The notes beneath the pieces are model-generated. The model did no database searches, was not told the origin of the DNA, and saw nothing but the letters and a program-made list of their open reading frames with translations. A program made the translations under genes and the position numbers. Positions 48,605 through 56,004 of a DNA stretch of 64,000 nt are shown here, piece by piece; position 1 is the first letter of the stretch; each line of letters opens with the position of its first letter. Origin of the DNA: Gilichinskyi gelida (GTDB lineage Bacteria > Acidobacteriota > Thermoanaerobaculia > Gp7-AA8); the NCBI GenBank assembly GCA_038040385.1, contig JBBPII010000005.1, positions 62,001 to 126,000 on the forward strand, written 5' to 3'.

Positions 48605-50788
48605 CTAGTTTCCCGACGGCTCGCTCAATGCGGAGAGATCCAGCGGGCGGTCGATGAGTCTAGGCCACCAGAGTGTTGCAACCGTCCGGTTTCGCTCGAT
48701 CGCAGCCTCGCGAACGAAGAACCCGCCGTCAGAGGCCAACTCGAGCAGCGCGATCTCTCGGTGCATATCGAACAACCGCCGGGTTTGACGCGTCGATGGG
48801 TCTGCCTCCATGACGCTGGCGCCTCTGGCGAAATAGATCCGCCGCCCGTCGCTGCTCCATCGTACCCTCCAGCCATCGCCATGGATCGCCTGTTTGGCGA
48901 GCTGACCGGAAGGCGGAAAGTCCGCAACGTAAACGCTGTATTCAGTGCCGCGCTTTGCAACGAATGCCACATGCCTGCCGTCGGATGAGAAGCGAGCGGA
49001 CTCGCCTTCATCCTCCTGCGTGGCTACGAGCGGCTTGGAATGCTGCGGATCGTCGACGGGGGCGTACCAAAGATTCCCGTCGCGGTTCTGCCACCGCTGA
49101 AACAGGAGAAACCGGCCGTCGGGAGAGACGTCGCGTGGGGCGACGACATCTTTCGACAAGAGCACGGCCCGAGGATTCTTGACGCCCGGTCGAAGTTCGA
49201 TGGCGTAGATGTTCGCCCAACTGGTCCCCGCATCGGCGTAGTAGACGAGGCGATCGTCGGGAGAGAACAGCGGGGAGCTCGGCTCTCCATACTCGGTGAC
49301 GAGCCGAACGCGCTCACGCCCGTCGAGCGGATATAGCCAGAGACTCAGTTCATCACCCTCGACCCCGCGACCGACAACCGCAAGTTGATTCGTCGCGCGA
49401 CCGACGGCGACGTAAAGGATGCCCTCCGGTTCCGAGATGATCGTTCGAATCCTGCCATGAGGCGTCATGTGATAGACGGGTGGAATTCCGAGCGGCGGTG
49501 TTACGAGCAGTGTCGACGAGGAAGCCGAAAATCCGGTCTCGCCAGTCAGGGTATTGGCCCACACAGGCGCTGCCACAGCCCGCTCTGGTCCCGAAAATCG
49601 CAGTTCCCGCAGGTCGAAGGGCCGCGCGAACAGCGTATGCCCCCGGACATACAGCAACTGCCCATTCGCATATTGCACGCGTGACGGGATCGCGAAAAGC
49701 GTGCGCATGGCTCGGGTGCGTAATGAAAGGACGGCCAGGACCCGAGTCACAGTCTGGTCGAGAGTCTTACGGGTGATCGTGAAGAGCAATTGGTCACCGT
49801 CGGGCAAGAAGGAAGGGAGGGAATGCGCGACCTCGCCGGGCTGCAACCGCGTCAGCACCTCGGGTTCTCCCGTTCCCTTAACCCTCAACAATCCCTTCCG
49901 CGAGCCGAGAACGACCACGCCGTCGCCGTTCACGGTGCCCTTCACCGCTTCGCCGGCATATCCGACTCGCTCAGGCGCGTCGCCGGTGATGCTGATCTTC
50001 ATGAGATCCACTTTGGAGACGAAAAAGATGGACCGGCTGTCGCTGTTCCAAAAGAAACTGGTGTAATTGCCTTCACTCGCGGGCAGCGGACGTGTACTCC
50101 GGTCGCTGACCGAGTGCACGAACAGCATCCGCCGCATGGATGGAATCGAGCGAGCGAGGAAGACGATCTGCGTTCCATCGGGCGATACGTCGCCTCCAAA
50201 CGCGGTGTCATAAACGCCTCCTAGCGCCGGTGGGATCTCGAATGTGACGGGCGGCGACGCGATGACCGGCGGCGTTGCCGGACGGGAACGTCCGATCCAC
50301 CATAGAAGCGTCCCGATTCCGACAAGCAGAACCGACCAAAACAGTGTCGCGTAGCGCCGCGCGGCTGCGCGTGGCGGCCCTGTGTGGTTCGTAACGGCGT
50401 CGCCTCGCCCGATGTCTTCGGCTTCATCCGAGCTCGACGCAGAGATCAACGTTGATACGTCGACACCGCTCGGTGCCTCCTCATGGCCAGGCAGACTCTG
50501 TCCAACCGCCGTTTCAGGGGGTACGTTCCCTTGTTGGAGTTTTGCGTTGTAAGCCTCGGCGGCCGCTCGGAAGTCCTCCTGCGCCACTCCCAACTCCGCG
50601 CATAGAACGGGAAACGTACTGACATACGGACGGGTAGGAGGTCTGTCCGTCCTCATCCAATATCGAACGGTCCGAGGAGTAACTTTCAGTCGCTCGGCCA
50701 ACTCCTCCACCCGCAATCCCTGCTCCTCGAGTCTTTTGTGGAGAAGCTCAGCGGCACCCTCATTCCAGAACCCGACCAGTCGACTCAT
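48605..50788 (-). CDS. Membrane HTH/beta-propeller regulator
   Basis: A 727-residue protein. Residues 12-75 are an XRE-like helix-turn-helix (VEELAERLKVTPRTVRYWM), residues 146-165 a membrane helix, and about 175-720 TolB/WD40-like PD40 beta-propeller repeats (SPDGTQIVFLARS, SPDGRFLLFQRW, SSDGRHVAFVAK). This is the CadC-like one-component layout: cytoplasmic DNA-binding domain and periplasmic propeller sensor. The target genes are unknown; the divergent secreted-protein genes are candidates. Confidence 0.82.
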   Translation of the reverse strand: MSRLVGFWNEGAAELLHKRLEEQGLRVEELAERLKVTPRTVRYWMRTDRPPTRPYVSTFPVLCAELGVAQEDFRAAAEAYNAKLQQGNVPPETAVGQSLPGHEEAPSGVDVSTLISASSSDEAEDIGRGDAVTNHTGPPRAAARRYATLFWSVLLVGIGTLLWWIGRSRPATPPVIASPPVTFEIPPALGGVYDTAFGGDVSPDGTQIVFLARSIPSMRRMLFVHSVSDRSTRPLPASEGNYTSFFWNSDSRSIFFVSKVDLMKISITGDAPERVGYAGEAVKGTVNGDGVVVLGSRKGLLRVKGTGEPEVLTRLQPGEVAHSLPSFLPDGDQLLFTITRKTLDQTVTRVLAVLSLRTRAMRTLFAIPSRVQYANGQLLYVRGHTLFARPFDLRELRFSGPERAVAAPVWANTLTGETGFSASSSTLLVTPPLGIPPVYHMTPHGRIRTIISEPEGILYVAVGRATNQLAVVGRGVEGDELSLWLYPLDGRERVRLVTEYGEPSSPLFSPDDRLVYYADAGTSWANIYAIELRPGVKNPRAVLLSKDVVAPRDVSPDGRFLLFQRWQNRDGNLWYAPVDDPQHSKPLVATQEDEGESARFSSDGRHVAFVAKRGTEYSVYVADFPPSGQLAKQAIHGDGWRVRWSSDGRRIYFARGASVMEADPSTRQTRRLFDMHREIALLELASDGGFFVREAAIERNRTVATLWWPRLIDRPLDLSALSEPSGN

Positions 50789-51006
50789 CTCGAAAGTCTT
50801 TCCGGACGTTTCCGAACTCTTCCGCTACCGGGAAGGAGACTTCCGTTCATCGGCTCGACATGCCTCGGCTCTCGGACCAATCATGAGTGTATTCCGGAGA
50901 GCCATGAGGGTGCAATGCTATATGTGCGGCGACAAGGCGCCGGACTGGTCACTTCTTCTATAAGGATTGCCTCGTGATCGCTCACAACTCGCAGGTCGGA
51001 GGAAGC

Positions 51007-51090
51007 ATGAAAGCCAATCGGATGGTAGTTGTTGCGATCGGCGCTCTCGCGGTCAGTCAAGTCCTGCGGTATTACATATTGCTTCCATGA
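51007..51090 (+). CDS. Small hydrophobic peptide ORF
   Basis: A 27-residue frame, MKANRMVVVAIGALAVSQVL plus RYYILLP, preceded by a near-consensus ribosome site GGAGGAAGC. The product is one hydrophobic helix. It lies in the gap between the divergent propeller regulator and a secreted-protein gene. It may be a small membrane protein or a leader peptide. No homologue is recognised. Confidence 0.45.
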   Translation: MKANRMVVVAIGALAVSQVLRYYILLP

Positions 51091-51127
51091 TATCCTTCAG
51101 TTTCTACTGCTCCACGTGAGGTGATGC

Positions 51128-51823
51128 ATGCTTCAACCCGTTATTCACCAGCTACTCTTCGGCACTCTGCCGCGCCGAACAATCTCTGCACTTTTCTTCG
51201 TGGGGACGTTCCTAATCGGCGCGAGGTTTGCGCTTGCGCAAACGCCTGAAGTGGCGCCTCCGGCTGCCGCGTCAGCCGCGCGGGTAGCTGCAGCGCGCGT
51301 AGCTGATGTCAGTCAAGCACCTGTGGCCGACGCGGAAGTGGAAGAGTACTTTCGCAACAAAGTCGCGATTGCTCACGCGGGGAAGGGTGTCGCGCTGAAG
51401 GCCGTCCACCGCACGCCCGCCGCCGACGTCGTAGTGGCTGAGATCCAGAATGAATGGTTGACATATGCAGTGCGCGTCCGGTCGTCCGACGCTCTGGCGG
51501 ACGCTCACAACGCGCCGGCAATCGGGTCCGAGGCGGTCGATGCGGCGGTGTCGTCATTCGTGCGTCTGAAGCCGGTCGACCGCATTCGGCTCGGCGCCAC
51601 TCTGCGCACCTTTGGGATGACGTTGTCGGATGTTTACGCAGCACCGACCGCACCGTACTTCAACAACGGGCGCGGACTCGTTTTCAATCGACGAGACCGC
51701 CGGTTTTTGCTGGTTGTGCGTGGAGTTCGCGACCGATCGAGCAACACGTGCTTCAAAGCTGCCATCGACATCTCGACGGCCGACGTGCTGTCGAACGCAT
51801 CCATGCCTTGCACATTGGAGTAA
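51128..51823 (+). CDS. Exported protein of unknown function
   Basis: A 231-residue protein with a basic start and a hydrophobic signal (about 18-37, ending ALAQ). An Ala-rich low-complexity stretch (44-70) follows, then a mixed alpha/beta domain with two Cys near the end (SNTCFKAAID, SMPCTLE). A GAGGTGAT site precedes the ATG. It lies 6 bases before the metallopeptidase gene, so the two are co-expressed. It could be a propeptide-like inhibitor or chaperone of that protease; this is inference. Confidence 0.65.
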   Translation: MLQPVIHQLLFGTLPRRTISALFFVGTFLIGARFALAQTPEVAPPAAASAARVAAARVADVSQAPVADAEVEEYFRNKVAIAHAGKGVALKAVHRTPAADVVVAEIQNEWLTYAVRVRSSDALADAHNAPAIGSEAVDAAVSSFVRLKPVDRIRLGATLRTFGMTLSDVYAAPTAPYFNNGRGLVFNRRDRRFLLVVRGVRDRSSNTCFKAAIDISTADVLSNASMPCTLE

Positions 51824-51829
51824 CGCGAC

Positions 51830-54800
51830 ATGCGGCTCATTGGACCGAAGCCTCATCTTCTTTTCGCCGCATTGCTGTTGACGCAGGCCGTTCCGGCGCT
51901 AGCCGCAATCACGGTCTCTGGAACGATTCAAAGAACGTTTCCGGCTGATCAGTGCGGCAGCATTTCAGGCTGTACATGCGCGACACCAACGCAGACGACT
52001 GCCGTCCGCTACGCAACTGTCGAGATCCGCAGCACGGCGAACGTCAGTCTGGCCACAACTTCGACCGCGTCCAACGGCACGTTCTCCGTCTCAGTGGCAG
52101 CGTTGTCGGCGGGTTCCACTTTTCGACTCATCGTATGGGCCGAGACTGCGGCCGCCGTCGTCAGCGACAACGGCACCGGCAGCCTCGTCGGTGTGCAGTT
52201 CTCGTTCTCCACCGCGAACATCGGGACAGTGACGATCGATCAGACAATTGACACCAATGTGCCTCTTATCCGAGGGGCCCTGCATGTGATGGACAATGCC
52301 GTGAAAGCCTATCAATACGCAGCGGCTCGCGGATTGGCGATGTCACAGGCCGAGATATACATCAATGCGAGCGGTACGTTCTATAACTCTTCGACCAACA
52401 ATCTGTACGTCGCCACGTCGGAGATCTGGCACGACGGTCTGGTCCACGAGTACGGGCACTTCATCGATGACCTCATGAGTCCATTTCGCGGCCCGGGTGG
52501 TCTGAGTAGTCATTCTGTCTGCGACCGATACGACTCAGCTGCCGCGGGTGCTTTTGGCGAAGGGTGGGGCAACTACATCATCTCAGCGGTGACCGGACAT
52601 ACGTTCTTTTGGGGCCGGTGGTGCAGTGTCGAATCCGGACCATGCAGCGAGAAAGCGCAGAACATCGAAGGAAACGTCGCTGCGGTCCTGTGGGATCTGC
52701 ACGACCCCGCGAACGAGTCGTTCGATACGATTGCGAACGAGTATCAACGCGTATGGGACGTCATGGACGGCTTCCAATTCACGAACGCGAACCTGTCGAG
52801 CTACATGGCCGACTATGCCGACACGCGCGCGAATACGATCGAGTGTCAATACACCGGCCAGAAGTGCGTGACCGACACTGTGAAGCCGTCCGTGACGTCA
52901 TTCACGGTCAGTCCCCTTTCCATCGTTACCGGCAGCTCGATCACTGCTTCGTACACAGTCTCGGATGCAGGGAGCGGGTTGAGCCGCGTCGAACTGTGGC
53001 GCGCGCCGGACGCGGGTAATGCTCCCGGGACGTGGGCGCAGATCACATTCAGGACGTTGTCCGGCAATGGTCCGAGCAGCGGGACGTTCAACGACCTACC
53101 GCCCCAGACGGGGACTTTCTGGTATGGACTGCACGTGCTCGACCAAGCCGGCAATCTGGCGCTCGAGCCTAACCCACCCGGGCCCATTCGGGTCGTCGTG
53201 AGCGCACAGCCGCAGCAGTGTACCTACGCGATTACTCCGACGTCCCTCGTCGTGGGCGGATCCACCGGCACCGGCTCCGTTCAGGTGACCGGAAGCCCGA
53301 GCGGGTGCAGCGGAAGCTGGACCGCGGGAAGCTCCGATGGCTGGCTGACATTAACCGGTACGACCGGTGGCAGCAGTTCCGGTTCGTGGCAGGTGGCGTA
53401 TTCGTACAGCACGAACCCGAGCACGACATCGACCCGGAACGGCACGATTTCATTCTCCGGTTCGTTCCCGTCCGGAGGGACATTCACACTCACTCAGAAC
53501 CCGTCGAACCCTGCTGCGTGCAGTTACACGATTGCCCCCTCGTCGGCCTCCGGCGCCGGCGGCGGCGGGACCGGGAGCGTTCAGGTGACCGGAAGCCCGA
53601 GCGGGTGCAGCGGAAGCTGGACCGCGGGAAGCTCCGATGGCTGGCTGACATTAACCGGTACGACCGGTGGCAGCAGTTCCGGTTCGTGGCAGGTGGCGTA
53701 TTCGTACAGCACGAACCCGAGCACGACATCGACCCGGAACGGCACGATTTCATTCTCCGGTTCGTTCCCGTCCGGAGGGACATTCACACTCACCCAGAGC
53801 CCGTCGAATCCTGGTGCGTGCAGTTACACGATTGCCCCCTCGTCGGCCTCCGGCGCGGGCGGCGGCGGGACCGGGAGCGTTCAAGTCACCGGAACTCCGG
53901 GCGGCTGCACGGGAAGCTGGAGCGCGTCGAGTACCATGAGTTGGCTGACCTTGACTGGCACGTCGGGCGGTGTTGGCTCTGGATCGTGGCAAGTGGGTTA
54001 TTCGTACAGTGCGAACCCGAGTACGACTTCGACCCGCTCGGCCAACATTGCCTTCACCGGATCGTTCCCCTCCGGGGGCACGTTCACCCTCACCCAAAGC
54101 GCGGGACCGGCCAACCTTCCCAACCTCACGCCCTACCAGCCGGCCGGATGGTCAGACAAGATCGTCGTCTCGAAGGCTCCCGGGACGAACACCAATGACA
54201 CCTCGTTCTCGCCCAGCGATACGCTGTACGTCGACTGGGCCGAGGCGAACCTCGGCGCCGCGGCGACATCATCGCTCCACTACATCGAGCTGCGGGTCGA
54301 CGGTGTTCTCGTCGATTACTGGTATGTGGATGCCGGTTTTCTCAACGGCTACTACGCAGCCGTTCCCGACTACGTCCTCGGTACGCTGACGCCCGGTAGC
54401 CATACCATTACGCTCATCGCCGACTCGACCAATGCGGTTGCCGAATCAGACGAAACTGACAACCAGTACACGCGAACGATCGTCATCGGCGGCGCCGCCA
54501 TACCCATCCCTGATTTCAACGCCGACGGCAAGGCCGACATCATCTGGCGCCACAACGGCACGGGGACCAACTACGCCTGGTTCATGAGCGGCGCGGTGCA
54601 GATCGGTGCGAACTACATTCCCGCCGTCGCGGACACGAACTGGCGAATCATCGGCGTTGGCGACTTCAACGCCGACGGCAAGACCGACATCGCCTGGCGA
54701 AACCTCGCGACAGGTATCGATTACCTCTGGTACATGAATGGCGTCGTGCAGTCGACCGCCACCTATCTGCCGACTGAATCGGACCTCAACTGGAACGCCG

Positions 54801-55264
54801 TGGGCGTCGCGGATTTCAATGGCGACGGCGCGCCTGACATCCTCTGGCGTCACGCCGTCACCGGCCAGAATCGGATCTGGCTGATGAACAATGCGGTTCT
54901 CTCCAGCGTCGTCACGCTCGAAGCGATCGCCGACTCACAATGGAGGATCGAAGGCGCCGCGGACATGAACGGCGACGGCAGCCGGGACATCGTCTGGCGC
55001 CATTACGGCACCGGGACGAACTACGTCTGGTTCATGACCGGCACGGCGCACACGTCGTCGGGCTATCTCGCGGCCGTTCCCGACACGAGCTGGGAGATCG
55101 AAGCGCTGGCCGATTACGACGGGAATGGATCGACCGACATCGTCTGGAGGCAGTACACCACCGGCACCAACTACATCTGGTTCATGAACGGGACCGCCCA
55201 GACCGGCGCGGCGTACCTGCCGGCCGTGCCGGACTCGCTCTGGAGGATCAGCGGGCCTCGGTGA
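51830..55264 (+). CDS. Secreted zinc peptidase with BACON, CARDB-like and FG-GAP repeats
   Basis: A 1144-residue exported protein. Signal peptide 1-26; an Ig-like region; then HEYGH (206-210) and FGEGWGNY with E244, a gluzincin-type zinc site. After about 360 come a linker domain, three BACON-like repeats (from 463, 564 and 664), a CARDB-like domain (762-890) and FG-GAP/VCBS-type repeats (894-1144, with FNADGKADIIWRH-type units). The first two BACON copies are nearly identical over 300 bp of DNA. It may act on peptides or glycoproteins outside the cell; the substrate is unknown. Confidence 0.82.
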   Translation: MRLIGPKPHLLFAALLLTQAVPALAAITVSGTIQRTFPADQCGSISGCTCATPTQTTAVRYATVEIRSTANVSLATTSTASNGTFSVSVAALSAGSTFRLIVWAETAAAVVSDNGTGSLVGVQFSFSTANIGTVTIDQTIDTNVPLIRGALHVMDNAVKAYQYAAARGLAMSQAEIYINASGTFYNSSTNNLYVATSEIWHDGLVHEYGHFIDDLMSPFRGPGGLSSHSVCDRYDSAAAGAFGEGWGNYIISAVTGHTFFWGRWCSVESGPCSEKAQNIEGNVAAVLWDLHDPANESFDTIANEYQRVWDVMDGFQFTNANLSSYMADYADTRANTIECQYTGQKCVTDTVKPSVTSFTVSPLSIVTGSSITASYTVSDAGSGLSRVELWRAPDAGNAPGTWAQITFRTLSGNGPSSGTFNDLPPQTGTFWYGLHVLDQAGNLALEPNPPGPIRVVVSAQPQQCTYAITPTSLVVGGSTGTGSVQVTGSPSGCSGSWTAGSSDGWLTLTGTTGGSSSGSWQVAYSYSTNPSTTSTRNGTISFSGSFPSGGTFTLTQNPSNPAACSYTIAPSSASGAGGGGTGSVQVTGSPSGCSGSWTAGSSDGWLTLTGTTGGSSSGSWQVAYSYSTNPSTTSTRNGTISFSGSFPSGGTFTLTQSPSNPGACSYTIAPSSASGAGGGGTGSVQVTGTPGGCTGSWSASSTMSWLTLTGTSGGVGSGSWQVGYSYSANPSTTSTRSANIAFTGSFPSGGTFTLTQSAGPANLPNLTPYQPAGWSDKIVVSKAPGTNTNDTSFSPSDTLYVDWAEANLGAAATSSLHYIELRVDGVLVDYWYVDAGFLNGYYAAVPDYVLGTLTPGSHTITLIADSTNAVAESDETDNQYTRTIVIGGAAIPIPDFNADGKADIIWRHNGTGTNYAWFMSGAVQIGANYIPAVADTNWRIIGVGDFNADGKTDIAWRNLATGIDYLWYMNGVVQSTATYLPTESDLNWNAVGVADFNGDGAPDILWRHAVTGQNRIWLMNNAVLSSVVTLEAIADSQWRIEGAADMNGDGSRDIVWRHYGTGTNYVWFMTGTAHTSSGYLAAVPDTSWEIEALADYDGNGSTDIVWRQYTTGTNYIWFMNGTAQTGAAYLPAVPDSLWRISGPR
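53275..53871 (+). repeat. 300-bp tandem duplication (BACON module)
   Basis: Bases 53281-53520 and 53581-53820 are almost identical, with only a few differences near the ends. A third, more diverged copy starts at 53875. The period is exactly 300 bp, or 100 codons, so the frame is kept. Confidence 0.9.
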
Positions 55265-55293
55265 AGCGGAACGCCACGGTAAGATAGCCCCGC

Positions 55294-55896
55294 TTGAACG
55301 CCGGCGAAACCAACCGTTATCCGGATGTCTTCATCCACTCCACGGCTCTCGTCGACGCCGACGCGATCGGCCGCGGCACGCGCATCTGGGCCTTCTGCAA
55401 CCTCCTGGCCGGATCGACGATCGGCGCCGATTGCCAGATCTGCGACCGCGTCTTCATCGAGACGGGAGTGGTGCTGGGGAACGGTGTCACGGTGAAGTGC
55501 GGTGTATCCATCTGGACCGGCATCACCATCGATGACGGCGTCTTCGTCGGGCCCGACGTGGTCTTCACCAACGATGCGCGGCCGCGGTCGCGGCGCCACC
55601 TGTCGGAGTACTCGCAGACTCGGGTCCGCCGCTACGCGTCGCTCGGCGGCGGCGCCGTGATCCTTCCGGGCATCACCATCGGCGAATACGCGCTGGTGGG
55701 AAGCGGCGCGGTCGTCACGCGCGACGTGCCGTCCTACGCCTTGGTGGCCGGCAATCCGGCGCGCCGGCGCGGATGGGTCTGCGTCTGCGCGGCGTCGCTC
55801 GAAGGAGAGGTCTGCGGCACGTGCGGGCGGCGGTACCTGCTCTCGGAGGAAGGGCCGCGGCTGGTCAGCGGAAGCCCTGACCCCGCGACCGACTGA
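55294..55896 (+). CDS. FdtC-like sugar-nucleotide N-acetyltransferase
   Basis: A 200-residue protein from a TTG start. Left-handed beta-helix hexapeptide repeats run over 15-150 (IGRGTRIWAF, IGADCQI, VGPDVVFTND), ending with VPSYALVAGNPARRRGW. A Cys-rich tail (CVCAASLEGEVCGTCGRRY) follows. This is the WbbJ/FdtC/VioB class that acetylates the 3- or 4-amino group of dTDP-amino sugars. With the FdtA/FdtB-type genes it completes a dTDP-3-acetamido-sugar route. Confidence 0.85.
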   Translation: MNAGETNRYPDVFIHSTALVDADAIGRGTRIWAFCNLLAGSTIGADCQICDRVFIETGVVLGNGVTVKCGVSIWTGITIDDGVFVGPDVVFTNDARPRSRRHLSEYSQTRVRRYASLGGGAVILPGITIGEYALVGSGAVVTRDVPSYALVAGNPARRRGWVCVCAASLEGEVCGTCGRRYLLSEEGPRLVSGSPDPATD

Positions 55897-56004
55897 GAGA
55901 ACGATTCCGGGTAGGGAAAAGTCAGGCTCGTGTCTCTCCTCCATGTGGCGATGTCGCAATTGGCGTCGCCGTGGGTCAAATCCCACTACAGCCGAGGTGA
56001 TGAC

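Noticed and set aside
53275..54110. Possible CRISPR or mobile repeat
   Set aside because: Units are 300 bp, in frame and protein-coding (BACON modules); no short spacers.
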